The notes beneath the pieces are model-generated. The model did no database searches, was not told the origin of the DNA, and saw only the letters and a list, made by a program, of their open reading frames with translations. A stretch of DNA of 33,738 nt from Fidelibacterota bacterium (lineage in GTDB: Bacteria > Fidelibacterota > UBA8477 > JABMPR01), in contig JABMOT010000079.1 in the NCBI GenBank assembly GCA_013202385.1, positions 1 to 33,738 on the forward strand, written 5' to 3'. The stretch's first letter is position 1; each line of letters starts with the position of its first letter. Below, piece by piece: positions 24,520-33,347 of the stretch. The position numbers and the translations under genes were made by a program.

Positions 24520-25764
24520 TTAGCTAAGACTTTTTTGTTTGGAGTGAAGCTCGACAAGGGTGATCTCTGAGGGGATTCCTAAACGTAGTGGTGGACCCCA
24601 ATAGCCGGTGCCTCGGTTAACATACACTTGCATTTCCCCGTGCTGATAAAGACCTGCTGGATATTTTTCAATTCTAGCCAATGCAAGGTTGAAGGGAATG
24701 AACTGCCCCCCGTGTGTATGTCCACTAAGCATGAGATCAATCTTCAGACCATTGGTTTGGTCTGCGCTCCCTGGTTGGTGTGCCAGCAATAGTGTGGGTA
24801 TGTTTCCTGGAATACCAGCGACCGCTTTTTGTGGATCGCTCTGGTGGGATTTTATTACGCGATGAGCCATTAAATCTGTGACGCCAGCAATGGCAAGCGA
24901 TTCACCGTCAATATTTAAGATGACATGCTCGTTCATAAGGGGAGTCATCCCAAGCTCTCTAACCTTTTCGACCCAGCGATCAGCTCCTGAATAGTATTCA
25001 TGATTCCCGGTGACAAAATATTTCCCGTGTTTGGCCTTCATTTCTCGTAGGGGCTCAACGTCATTCGTCAGATGGTCTACAGATCCATCGACCATATCGC
25101 CAGTAAAAAAGATAAGATCAGCATTCAATTCATTTACTAGATTCACAACGGTTCTCGCATAATCAGCCTTGATTGTAGGTCCAATATGCAAGTCAGAAAC
25201 TTGAACAATTCTCAAACCATTCAATGATTCGGGTAGCGTGTTTATTGTTATGGGCTGTTTGATTATATTGGGTCGTCTGGTAGCCTGGAATAATCCAAAT
25301 CCTCCCAACAGGCCTGTGAATCCAACGATAGCAATGTTCATCGACATGAGCAAAAATTGTCGCCTCTCCGGATCCATTTGAAAGGACTGACTTTCCTGGT
25401 CAGAAAAATAAGAAATTAATTTTATGGAGAGAGATCCGGTGATCCAGGACAGATCACGAACCAGAAAGGTAACAAAGGCCAGGGAAAAAATACCCATACC
25501 TGTAAATCCTACCCAAAGTAAAATATCATTAAAAGTGTTCTCAGACCCTCTGATTCTCAAAACCATACCACTTATGGGAGTAATCGCTAAAAATATAACG
25601 ATCCCCCAAAAAATGAGCAGACCAGGTCCTGATATATCGAAGGGTGCAATTACTCTGGCACCGACGTATCCATAAAGAATGGAGGTTACCAATAATACGA
25701 CAACAACAAACACCGCTATTCCTTTTCTTCCCCGCTGATGAACTAAATCTAATCTAGTATTCAA
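24520..25764 (-). CDS. Membrane-anchored metallophosphoesterase (YkuE-like)
   Basis: 414 residues: four N-terminal membrane segments (about 17-37, 45-70, 80-103, 137-160), then a calcineurin-like phosphoesterase domain. Metal ligands are DLH (191-193), GDMVDG (222-227), GNHEYY (253-258), His329 and GHTHGGQ (348-354). A short RRQFLL motif precedes membrane segment four. Such proteins act on phosphoesters at the membrane, for instance UDP-diacylglucosamine or lipid phosphates; the substrate here is unknown. The first codon is TTG at 25764 with no clear ribosome binding site. The GTG at 25713, with AAGGA six bases before it, is an attractive shorter start that keeps all the membrane segments. 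Confidence 0.88.
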   Translation of the reverse strand: MNTRLDLVHQRGRKGIAVFVVVVLLVTSILYGYVGARVIAPFDISGPGLLIFWGIVIFLAITPISGMVLRIRGSENTFNDILLWVGFTGMGIFSLAFVTFLVRDLSWITGSLSIKLISYFSDQESQSFQMDPERRQFLLMSMNIAIVGFTGLLGGFGLFQATRRPNIIKQPITINTLPESLNGLRIVQVSDLHIGPTIKADYARTVVNLVNELNADLIFFTGDMVDGSVDHLTNDVEPLREMKAKHGKYFVTGNHEYYSGADRWVEKVRELGMTPLMNEHVILNIDGESLAIAGVTDLMAHRVIKSHQSDPQKAVAGIPGNIPTLLLAHQPGSADQTNGLKIDLMLSGHTHGGQFIPFNLALARIEKYPAGLYQHGEMQVYVNRGTGYWGPPLRLGIPSEITLVELHSKQKSLS

Positions 25765-25885
25765 GCAATGTTTTTTTTAGCCACCTCGATTCAGTCAATT
25801 CATAATTTGAAAGGTGTATTCCAAGCCCATCCAGCTATATTGTGCTACGGTACAATTATCTGAATAACTCGAGAAGGAAAATTAT

Positions 25886-27148
25886 ATGTCGATTCTGCGT
25901 CAAGCATTCATGAAATTTTGGAAGCTCGAATTGTACTGGAAAGTTTTCATATCCATGGGAGCAGGTATTGTTTACGCTCTGGTTTTGGGTGAGAAAGCCA
26001 TGAATGTTGCCCCACTAGGTGACATGTTTATGCGTTTATTAAAAATGGTTATTGTGCCACTGATTTTTTTCTCAATCACATCAGGTGTTGCTGGAATTGG
26101 CGAGAATAAAAGCCTGGGGAGGCTCGGAGCAAAAACATTTGCTTACTATTTTTTGACCTCAATGTTGGCAATCATCATCGGTCTTACCCTTACAAATATT
26201 ATTCAACCTGGCGTGGGTGTTGATATTAATGCAGGTGGGCAGGGCTTTGATCCGTCCAGTCTCAGTCAACCAGGAAGTCTTGGGAACATATTAATTCGCA
26301 TGATCCCCACCAATCCAATTAAGGCTGCTGCTAATGGAGATGTCCTCGCAGTAATCTTTTTCTCCATCGTATTAGGAATGGCAATTACTGCCCTACCTGA
26401 AAAACAATACAAGCAGGTTCATGAATTTTTCGATAACCTATTTCAGGTTATGATGAAGCTGACCCAAGGCGTCATAATGTTTCTACCCCTCGGTGTTTTC
26501 GGATTGATCTCCCAAGCAGTTGCCAGCACAGGGTTTGAACTTTTCAGAGCTGTGGGCTGGTACCTAGTAACTATCGCCACTGGACTCACTCTTCATCTCT
26601 TTGTGGTGCTCCCATTAGTTTTCTGGTTACTAACAAGGATAAATCCATTAAGGCATTTCAAAGCAATCGCCTCCGCCATGGCGACAGCCTTTTCGACCAG
26701 CTCATCTGGGGCTACATTGCCAGTCACAATGGATTGTGTTGAAAATCGTGCCGGCGTCTCAAATAAAGTGACCAGCTTTGTTCTACCACTAGGAGCAACC
26801 ATCAATATGGATGGCACTGCCCTTTATGAATGTGCCGGGGTATTATTCATTTCCCAGGCACTCGGGTTTGATTTGTCCTTTACTCAACAATTAATTGTAG
26901 TCATAACTGCTTTTCTTGCTTCAGTAGGAGCTGCAGCGATTCCTTCAGCTGGACTTGTCATGATCTTTATCGTGTTGGATGCCGTGGGTTTGGGAAATCA
27001 CCCCCAAGCTGCTATCATTGTCGGAACAATGCTGGCAGTGGATCGCCCTCTGGACATGTTTCGCACAGTTGTTAATGTGACCAGTGATACCATGGGTGCA
27101 GTAATTATAGCCAAGTCTGAAGGCGAAAACGTCCTCTCTGAGATTTGA
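25886..27148 (+). CDS. Dicarboxylate/amino acid:cation symporter (DAACS family)
   Basis: 420 residues, an SLC1/GltP-type sodium- or proton-coupled importer. The hairpin-1 serine motif AFSTSSSGATLP, the cation site NMDGTALYE, hairpin 2 SVGAAAIPSAGLVM and the substrate site DMFRTVVNVTSD are all present. The Arg of DMFRT is the residue that binds acidic side chains in GltPh and EAATs, so glutamate, aspartate or a C4-dicarboxylate is the likely substrate. NVTSD has Ser where Gly is usual (NVTGD), while the Asp is kept. AAGGA precedes the ATG. It is divergent from the phosphoesterase and has a weak terminator. Confidence 0.93.
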   Translation: MSILRQAFMKFWKLELYWKVFISMGAGIVYALVLGEKAMNVAPLGDMFMRLLKMVIVPLIFFSITSGVAGIGENKSLGRLGAKTFAYYFLTSMLAIIIGLTLTNIIQPGVGVDINAGGQGFDPSSLSQPGSLGNILIRMIPTNPIKAAANGDVLAVIFFSIVLGMAITALPEKQYKQVHEFFDNLFQVMMKLTQGVIMFLPLGVFGLISQAVASTGFELFRAVGWYLVTIATGLTLHLFVVLPLVFWLLTRINPLRHFKAIASAMATAFSTSSSGATLPVTMDCVENRAGVSNKVTSFVLPLGATINMDGTALYECAGVLFISQALGFDLSFTQQLIVVITAFLASVGAAAIPSAGLVMIFIVLDAVGLGNHPQAAIIVGTMLAVDRPLDMFRTVVNVTSDTMGAVIIAKSEGENVLSEI

Positions 27149-27172
27149 CCTTTCTGATCGCGTAATTTTTTA

Positions 27173-27200
27173 AAATCGGTTTTTAACCGAACTTCTTTTT
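27173..27200 (+). terminator. Possible rho-independent terminator of the symporter gene
   Basis: TCGGTT (27176-27181), loop TTT, AACCGA (27185-27190), followed after four bases by TTTTT. The stem is short and the T-run slightly removed, so strength is uncertain. Confidence 0.45.
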
Positions 27201-27491
27201 GATCTAGGAGACGAGGTATTCCTGCGCTAACTTTGCTGCATCGACGAAATTATATTGGTCGATTTTGAATCTTTAACTGCAATGATGATGCGCATTTTTT
27301 GAACGAGAACTATCAATCGGGAACCCAATCTCCTTGCTGCTAAGGCAGGCCTTTTTCTCCCCGGAGAAATCAAGGAAGTCTGATCTTTAAGGGCGGTGCC
27401 CACCGTGAACAAACACGGTTCAAAAATGTCTCATTATTGCAGTTTTTTTATTCTCCAAAATACCCATTCGAACAACCCAATTTATTCTATG
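27201..27491. other. Rest of the 343-base intergenic stretch; several small hairpins, no gene seen
   Basis: No convincing reading frame. A 61-codon minus frame at 27227-27412 has no ribosome binding site or family likeness. Inverted repeats are TTTCTCC/GGAGAAA (27354-27369) and ACCGTG/CACGGT (27402-27419, six-base loop), with TCGAC/GTCGA near 27240-27265. The stretch may hold the 3' region of the minus-strand peptidase gene, a small RNA, or a decayed gene. I cannot decide which. Confidence 0.35.
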
Positions 27492-29426
27492 CTATGTTAG
27501 ATTGAATATTTCAATTGGCTTCAGCTTGTCAGTGATCTCTATATTGAAAATTCTGGAGTAAAAATACAACTCTGATTCAATTGCCTTTATTGTGGTTGAA
27601 GCCTGTCTAAAGCCATGAGATTCTCCCTCAAAGGGGAGATAGGCTACTGGAATTCCATTTTCCTTTAGTGCTGCGACCATGCTTTCTGCTTGATTCGGGG
27701 GAACCACAGGATCGTCCAGGCCCTGCATAAATATTACAGGACATTTCAATTTACTTGCATGAAACAGTGGAGATCGGTCATGATATTTTTGCAGTTCTGC
27801 CGGATAAGCGCCAACAAGATTATCCAGATAGCGGCTCTCAAATTTATGAGTATCTCTGGCAAGTAAGGTTAAATCTCCAACGCCGTAATAGCTGGCCCCA
27901 GCGGTGAACACATTAGTAAAAGTCAAGGCTGCCAAGGTTGTGAATCCTCCAGCACTCCCCCCTTTAATTATCAATCTATCACCATCAACATATCCTGCTT
28001 TTACGAGAAATTGTGCAGCGGCTGTGCAGTCCTGAACATCGCGAATCCCCCATGCACCATTCAGTCGTTCACGATATTTGCGTCCATAACCGGTACTGCC
28101 GCTATAATTCACATCGACTATGGCAAAACCTCTGGTTGTCCAAAATTGAATGGAGAGACTGAAGGCTGACGAGCTATATGCGGTTGGACCTCCATGACTT
28201 AAAACGATGAGTGGGGGTTTTTCCCCAGTTCCTGCATTGTATGTCGGGTTGCGCGGTGGATAATACCAGGCAAAGCTCATTTCATGGGGAGCAGTCTCAA
28301 AACTTATCAATTGCGGTTTAGAAATATAGGACTCTGGAAGATCGGTTTCAGCAGACCTCTGCAGTTCGTGAAGGATGCCAGTATCCTTTTCCATGCTTAG
28401 GATGCATCCAGGTCGGCCTGGCGAATTTCCGATGAAGGTGATGAGATTTCCTTCAGAATGAAGCTGGTCGATGTCTGTATAGGGTAGCTCAATGGCTTCA
28501 AGCTTTCCACTGCTCACATCCAGATGAGCCAAATGCGAGCCATTGCTATCCCGAAAGCTGGTAATTAACTTTTCTGAACTCAATACTGAATACATGCTCA
28601 TTCCAAACACCCACTGGGGTAAACCAAATTCTGCATTCAGATTGAGAACACATCGTGTTCCACCTGGAGAATATTCATAAATATTCCACCAATCTGATTT
28701 GTCAGATATATAGTAAATGTTACCATTTGGGTCCCATAGCGGTTGGAAAATCGATTCGTGCTGGCCACCAGCGATGGCCACTAGATTGAGCAGATTACCC
28801 GCTTCGTCCAGGTCACCCATCCATAATTGAGTCCCATCCCAGGGCATATTGGGATGATCCCAACTCAAGAATATCAATTGGGTTCCATTTGGACTTAACT
28901 GAGGATTTGAATAAAAATCGTGACCTTTAGCAATAATGCTTGATGCATGCATTTTGTCAAGACTAATTCTCAATAACATATTCTCTACATGGTCAGGATT
29001 GGAATGGTCCTCCCCTACAACAATGAGGTGTTTGCGCTGATCATCATAAACGGCGTCAGCATATCTGAAATCCTTGTCATTACTAATTTTTAAAGGGCTT
29101 CCGTCTTCAAGAATTTCATAGATCTGTTGATCTTTGTTTTCGATATAGAATAGCCTGGATGAGGCTGCCAGGAACGCACCCCCACCATATTCATGCGCCC
29201 GGGTTCTTACATCCGCATTAGGGGGACTCAGTTCATGTATTGCCTGGTTTAGAGACCAGGACATTAGCGCAGTTCGACCGTGCTCTTTTGGTCTACCCTC
29301 AGTCCAGATCACCCGATCAGCATCAATTTGAATTTGACCAAGCCTCAGACTACTTTGAACCAGGGATTCTCCTGATATAGGTGATTGCCAAGCACCAAAT
29401 GGTATGATTTGTTTCGTTGTCGCCAT
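27492..29426 (-). CDS. S9 (prolyl oligopeptidase) family peptidase
   Basis: 644 residues from the ATG at 29426; a GTG directly before it is less likely. An N-terminal beta-propeller part (to about 375) precedes an alpha/beta-hydrolase domain. The catalytic triad (numbering from ATG) is Ser491 in GGSAGGF, Asp572 in LDDPVVP and His604 in ESHGF. SHGGPTAYSS forms the oxyanion region. Enzymes of this group release dipeptides or cut short peptides. There is no signal peptide, so it is likely cytosolic. It follows the glycosyltransferase gene by only eight bases, hence the same operon. Peptide uptake by the OPT transporter would feed it, but the link is inference. Confidence 0.92.
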   Translation of the reverse strand: MATTKQIIPFGAWQSPISGESLVQSSLRLGQIQIDADRVIWTEGRPKEHGRTALMSWSLNQAIHELSPPNADVRTRAHEYGGGAFLAASSRLFYIENKDQQIYEILEDGSPLKISNDKDFRYADAVYDDQRKHLIVVGEDHSNPDHVENMLLRISLDKMHASSIIAKGHDFYSNPQLSPNGTQLIFLSWDHPNMPWDGTQLWMGDLDEAGNLLNLVAIAGGQHESIFQPLWDPNGNIYYISDKSDWWNIYEYSPGGTRCVLNLNAEFGLPQWVFGMSMYSVLSSEKLITSFRDSNGSHLAHLDVSSGKLEAIELPYTDIDQLHSEGNLITFIGNSPGRPGCILSMEKDTGILHELQRSAETDLPESYISKPQLISFETAPHEMSFAWYYPPRNPTYNAGTGEKPPLIVLSHGGPTAYSSSAFSLSIQFWTTRGFAIVDVNYSGSTGYGRKYRERLNGAWGIRDVQDCTAAAQFLVKAGYVDGDRLIIKGGSAGGFTTLAALTFTNVFTAGASYYGVGDLTLLARDTHKFESRYLDNLVGAYPAELQKYHDRSPLFHASKLKCPVIFMQGLDDPVVPPNQAESMVAALKENGIPVAYLPFEGESHGFRQASTTIKAIESELYFYSRIFNIEITDKLKPIEIFNLT

Positions 29427-29434
29427 CACCTCGC

Positions 29435-30919
29435 CTACTTGATGCCCTTATAGGTTATGCACTGATAGATATCAATCTTGCGAACGCTTTGGCCATAATT
29501 CTCAATTTCTATGGATCTCACCTTTTTAATGCTCTCAAAAAAAGGAATTATTTGTGTTGGCTTGAACCGGTATTCTCTCCGATTATCCACTATCAAAAGA
29601 CCCGTTTTGCCCAAAAGGTGTTCTTCTTTTTGCCAGATATCAAACTGTAGCGCAGGTTTTCCTATAATATCTTGAGCATAGGTTCTTGGCTGATCCTTAA
29701 GATAAAATTTCGAGAGCGAACTTGCCTTGTAATTGGTGCTAAAGACGAAGGGCTTTTCACCCCGTTGTTCCAAAGAATCCTTTACGGCGTCAAGTTCTAG
29801 GGCAGCCTGTTTCCACCCACTCCAGGTATTCCCTTCTCCCAGAGGAACATCAGGTAGGGCCACAACTGCGATCCCTATTGCCAGGAAGACTAGTGAAGAA
29901 ATAATACCCAGCTTCATTCTTCGAATTTTGTGAGGTGTTTGAAACACAACGTAAATTCCCAGAATAATTAGGGACCAATAGCTTGGAGCCAGCCAGTTCA
30001 TTTTTACCAGACTTCGGAAACTGATGGCAATGAAAAATAGTGCAGTGACAATTCCACTACTGAATAAAAGCAAAATCTTGTCTTCCAACCCTGAAAACAG
30101 CTTTCGTCCGAAGCGAATCAACGTTGCGAAGACCATCACAAAGAGATAGGGGGTTAGCATAAAAAATTGCGATCCAAACAACTCCCCGACGAAGCGTAAT
30201 TCCCAATGTCCCATGCCAGAGGTTCGCCTGCTTCCTTGAAACGCAAAGGAAACCCAGTCATGTTGGGCATTCCAGATAAGGACTGGGGCAAAGACCAGGA
30301 TTGAAACCCCAACAGCTAAGTACGGATGCGGGGTAAGCAACCATTTGCGTTGTTTCTTGGAGACCAGGGTAAACAGGAAAACTGAAGGAACCAACATAAT
30401 GCCCGAATATTTACCGAGCCAGGCCAGACCCATAAAGCAGCCTGCGAGATACCACCACTTCGGATTATCAGTCTGGATAAGTTTCCAAAGTGCATATATG
30501 CAAGCAGACCAGGCAAACAGAAGCGGAGTATCTGGAGAAATGACAAAGCCATAAAGCTCAAAAACGATGGTGGCGTTCAGGGCAAGCAAAGTCCAAAATG
30601 TCTGATCAGCTTTATCAAACATCTCCTGAACGAGACGCGCCCAGATAATATTCATACCCAGGAACCAGAGAACGGCGGCAAACTTTATTCCAAAAATGGT
30701 TTGACCAAATATTAGGGTGGTCAACCAGATGCTATAAGTAGCCAGAGGGGGGTGGTCGAAATAAGAGAGCGAGAGATCGCGACTCCAACTCCAATAATAT
30801 GCCTCTTGCGGTGTAAGCGGTAATATGAGAGCCAGCAGGATTCTAAAAAAGCTAAAGCCCAGTATCAGCTGCCAGACTTTTAGGGGAATATGAAGATACT
30901 CATCCTGTAATTTTTGCAT
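29435..30919 (-). CDS. GT39/ArnT-like polyisoprenyl-phosphate sugar glycosyltransferase
   Basis: 494 residues from the ATG at 30919, or 503 from the TTG at 30946; neither has a close ribosome binding site. About ten membrane segments. The motif LTPQEAYYWSW, followed by SYFDHPPLATY, is that of the PMT_2/ArnT glycosyltransferases, which move sugar from a lipid carrier outside the inner membrane. The usual Asp of the Asp-Glu pair is Gln here, but Glu is kept. A soluble C-terminal region (about 370-494) faces the periplasm. The acceptor (lipid A, a protein or a surface glycan) is unknown. It is upstream of, and probably co-transcribed with, the S9 peptidase. Confidence 0.87.
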   Translation of the reverse strand: MQKLQDEYLHIPLKVWQLILGFSFFRILLALILPLTPQEAYYWSWSRDLSLSYFDHPPLATYSIWLTTLIFGQTIFGIKFAAVLWFLGMNIIWARLVQEMFDKADQTFWTLLALNATIVFELYGFVISPDTPLLFAWSACIYALWKLIQTDNPKWWYLAGCFMGLAWLGKYSGIMLVPSVFLFTLVSKKQRKWLLTPHPYLAVGVSILVFAPVLIWNAQHDWVSFAFQGSRRTSGMGHWELRFVGELFGSQFFMLTPYLFVMVFATLIRFGRKLFSGLEDKILLLFSSGIVTALFFIAISFRSLVKMNWLAPSYWSLIILGIYVVFQTPHKIRRMKLGIISSLVFLAIGIAVVALPDVPLGEGNTWSGWKQAALELDAVKDSLEQRGEKPFVFSTNYKASSLSKFYLKDQPRTYAQDIIGKPALQFDIWQKEEHLLGKTGLLIVDNRREYRFKPTQIIPFFESIKKVRSIEIENYGQSVRKIDIYQCITYKGIK

Positions 30920-31069
30920 AAATGAAATGTCATCCTTCTTTATCAACCACTCATGAAATAACAGAGGGTAAAAGATAGGATTCCCAATCAGTGAAGTCGA
31001 TTGATAATCTGTTTAAGTTTTATCAGGAGTTGTTTATGAACTCATGGAGAAGCGGCTGAGTTTATAACG

Positions 31070-31366
31070 TCAATCTCGGCCGCTGTTGTACTTCAAGCGT
31101 TCTACGACAATGTTGCGGTCTGACTTGCCAGCAAATGCTTCCTGGGAAACAATGTCTTTTCGACCAGGATACCCTAATTTTGATAGGGTTGTCAATCGGT
31201 CTTCATCCTCATCGTTGGGGCAAAAAGCGCAGGAATCTCCTTCGCCATTCAGCATATGGGTTGCAGAACAAGAGCTGTGTACTTTATTTTCTCCTGTGAA
31301 AATCAGTGCTATACTCATTATGAGCATTGCGACTCCAATTATTCCGATAGTCAGTATAAGCAGCAT
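31070..31366 (-). CDS. Small NqrM-like membrane protein with a Cys cluster
   Basis: 98 residues from the ATG at 31366. One N-terminal membrane helix (about 2-24), then SCSATHMLNGEGDSCAFCP with three Cys in a C-x(12)-C-x2-C array, and an acidic then basic tail. Similar short proteins in Bacteroidetes are related to NqrM, which supplies iron or a cofactor to the Na+-pumping NADH:quinone reductase. No nqr genes lie here. The start lies two bases after the stop of the SUI1/YciH gene, and AAAGG is in the last codons of that gene. I regard it as NqrM-like; the role is unproven. Confidence 0.6.
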   Translation of the reverse strand: MLLILTIGIIGVAMLIMSIALIFTGENKVHSSCSATHMLNGEGDSCAFCPNDEDEDRLTTLSKLGYPGRKDIVSQEAFAGKSDRNIVVERLKYNSGRD

Positions 31367-31368
31367 GG

Positions 31369-31659
31369 TCAACCTTTCACTTCATAACCTTCAGCGTTCA
31401 AGTATACCCTGAATCGGTCACGATGTTCACCCTGAATTTCAATTTTATTATCTTTTGTCGTCCCGCCGGCACTTACGAGTGTTTTTAGCTGTTTCGCCAA
31501 TGACTTCAAATCTGGAACCCCCTCCATATCGTAAAGGATTGTCGTAGGCTTACCCTTGCGTTTTTCCATGCGGAGGCGAATGATTTTGCCTCCAGCCACA
31601 TGATTCGGAGCGGGTTTTTCATCAGCGGCATTGAAAGACCAGCCATCCCCCCCACTCAT
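31369..31659 (-). CDS. yciH: YciH/SUI1-family translation initiation factor-like protein
   Basis: 96 residues from the ATG at 31659, matching the usual length (about 105) of bacterial YciH. The eIF1/SUI1 core GKPTTILYDMEG, then LKSLAKQLKTLVSAGGTTKDNKIEIQGEHRDRFRVYL at the C-terminal end, is clear (GGTTKDNKIEIQG is the hallmark). YciH resembles eIF1 and influences start-site selection. The ATG at 31683 would also be in frame, but the added residues are basic and non-conserved. It is coupled to the NqrM-like gene. Confidence 0.9.
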   Translation of the reverse strand: MSGGDGWSFNAADEKPAPNHVAGGKIIRLRMEKRKGKPTTILYDMEGVPDLKSLAKQLKTLVSAGGTTKDNKIEIQGEHRDRFRVYLNAEGYEVKG

Positions 31660-31733
31660 TCGTCTTGATTGCACTCGTCGCATTGCTCTTAATCTATTAC
31701 CACATGTCTTAAAGTAAAGGTACACTTAAATGA

Positions 31734-31768
31734 AAAAGTCACCTCCAGCTGCATGAAGGTGACCCTTT
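31734..31768 (-). terminator. Rho-independent terminator of the cPGS-like gene
   Basis: On the minus strand: GTCACCT, a 12-base loop that includes CAGCTG, AGGTGAC, then TTTTT. Stem arms are at 31757-31763 and 31738-31744. It follows the cPGS-like stop by about 60 bases. Confidence 0.82.
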
Positions 31769-31769
31769 C

Positions 31770-31805
31770 GAAGATATCTTGTGAAAGTTGAAATATCTTC
31801 ACAAG
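31770..31805 (-). repeat. Interlocked inverted repeats in the cPGS 3' region
   Basis: Two inverted-repeat pairs overlap: GAAGATAT (31770-31777) with ATATCTTC (31793-31800), and CTTGTGAA (31778-31785) with TTCACAAG (31798-31805). The arms alternate A-B-A'-B', so both hairpins cannot form fully at once, although a pseudoknot could. The element lies between the cPGS-like stop and its terminator. Confidence 0.6.
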
Positions 31806-31820
31806 ATTTAGGATTTTATT

Positions 31821-33173
31821 TTACTGACTATTTTTGACAGCGGTTTCCATTTCCTTTAGAACTTCTTTGTTCAAAATGCTCGCAAGAGTGGGTGTCCCAA
31901 TTTCCTGTAACTTGTACGTGACTCGAACACTGGGTTTTTCAATATTAATGATACGGCGTAGGTCAATAGGTGTCCCGATAATCACCACATCACAGTCTAC
32001 GGCATTAATGGTAGCCTCCAGATCTTTCATCTGTTCCTCACCATACCCCATAGCAGGAAGAATCTGCCCAATATTTGGATATTTCTCAAAGGTTTCAGAA
32101 AGTTTGCCTACTGTCCAGGGTCTGGGATCAACCAGAATCTCTGCACCATATTTTTCAGCTGCCACGACACCAGCACCATATTGCATTTCACCATGGGTGA
32201 GTGTTGGACCATCTTCAACCACCAACACCTTTTTGCCCTGGATCAATGTTTCATCGTCCACAAAAACAGGTGAAGCAGCATCAATAACGATGGCTTCAGG
32301 GTTCACTATGCGGATGTTTTCCCGTACAGTCGTGATATCATCTATATCTGCAGTGTCAATTTTATTTATGACGACAACATCGGCCATCAGCAGGTTTGTT
32401 TCACCGGGGTAGTAGACCAACTCGTGTCCGGCTCTGTGAGGATCTACAACAGTGATCATGATATCAGGCAGGTAGAATGGCATGTCGTTATTTCCGCCAT
32501 CCCAGACAATGATATCAGCTTCTTGCTCAGCCTCTCTCAAAATGGCCTCGTAATCGACACCGGCATAAACAACTGTATTGTTCATGATGTGCGGTTCATA
32601 CTCTTCCATCTCCTCAATCGTACAATCATGTTTTTTTAGGTCTGCTAACTCAGCAAAACGCTGAACCTTTTGTTTCACAAGATCGCCATAGGGCATAGGA
32701 TGTCGAATGGCGACAACCTTTTTACCCATCGCTGTAAGATGATCACAGACAGCACGGGTAGTTTGACTCTTCCCACAACCCGTCCGAACAGCGCAGACAG
32801 CAATAACTGGTTTCGTAGAGGGAATCATGGTTGATTTTGCACCCATGAGGCGAAAGTCGGCACCAGCATAATTCACAATAGCTGCCTTCGACATGACATA
32901 TTCATAGGGTAAATCGCTATAAGCGAAAATCACTTCATCCACATCGAGGTCGTAAATCAGGTCTTCCAGCTCCTCTTCATCATGGATAGGAATGCCTTCT
33001 GGATAGAGACTCCCTGCCAATTCTGCAGGATATTTTCTGCCATCAATATCAGGAATCTGCGTCGCTGTAAATGCCACTACCTCATAATCGTCATTATCTC
33101 GAAAAAACACATTAAAATTATGGAAGTCGCGTCCTGCTGCCCCCATAATCAATACTTTCACGCGATCGCTCAT
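31821..33173 (-). CDS. Cyclic 2,3-diphosphoglycerate synthetase-like P-loop protein
   Basis: 450 residues. A Rossmann-like N-terminal part with VLIMGAAGRDFHNFN (7-21) is followed by a P-loop NTPase part: RTGCGKSQTTR (130-140; Lys135), WDGGNNDMPF, and VINKIDTADI near the centre (an NKxD-like guanine site). The layout is that of the cPGS family, named after the methanogen enzyme that makes cyclic 2,3-diphosphoglycerate. Bacterial homologues exist and their reaction is not settled, so a GTPase with an unknown product is possible. The ATG has GGAGAAACT upstream, a good ribosome binding site. It has its own promoter and terminator. Confidence 0.82.
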   Translation of the reverse strand: MSDRVKVLIMGAAGRDFHNFNVFFRDNDDYEVVAFTATQIPDIDGRKYPAELAGSLYPEGIPIHDEEELEDLIYDLDVDEVIFAYSDLPYEYVMSKAAIVNYAGADFRLMGAKSTMIPSTKPVIAVCAVRTGCGKSQTTRAVCDHLTAMGKKVVAIRHPMPYGDLVKQKVQRFAELADLKKHDCTIEEMEEYEPHIMNNTVVYAGVDYEAILREAEQEADIIVWDGGNNDMPFYLPDIMITVVDPHRAGHELVYYPGETNLLMADVVVINKIDTADIDDITTVRENIRIVNPEAIVIDAASPVFVDDETLIQGKKVLVVEDGPTLTHGEMQYGAGVVAAEKYGAEILVDPRPWTVGKLSETFEKYPNIGQILPAMGYGEEQMKDLEATINAVDCDVVIIGTPIDLRRIINIEKPSVRVTYKLQEIGTPTLASILNKEVLKEMETAVKNSQ

Positions 33174-33272
33174 AGTTTCTCCTTTAAGTTTTCACAGCTA
33201 ATTTCAGAATGATACCAACCCGGTCCTGTAATGCAAATTTCCAGCCAATGTTGGATGGTTTATTTGGCTAAT

Positions 33273-33278
33273 ATTATA
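33273..33278 (-). promoter_or_regulatory. Candidate -10 element for the cPGS-like gene
   Basis: A perfect TATAAT read on the minus strand. The -35 region 17 bases further up (TTATGC) is weak. It would give a leader of about 90 bases that begins with a possible hairpin, AGCCAA/TTGGCT (33264-33269 and 33243-33248). Confidence 0.4.
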
Positions 33279-33347
33279 AACATTTGAATAAAATAGCATA
33301 ATGATTGTTAGGAAATTCTGAACATCTACGTTTGAATATCAAATTGC

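Noticed and set aside
27227-27412. 61-codon minus frame in the gap after the symporter gene
   Set aside because: No ribosome binding site or family likeness; it runs through inverted repeats that look non-coding.
31834-32412. 192-codon plus-strand frame inside the cPGS-like gene
   Set aside because: Antisense to well-conserved P-loop sequence; no start signal.
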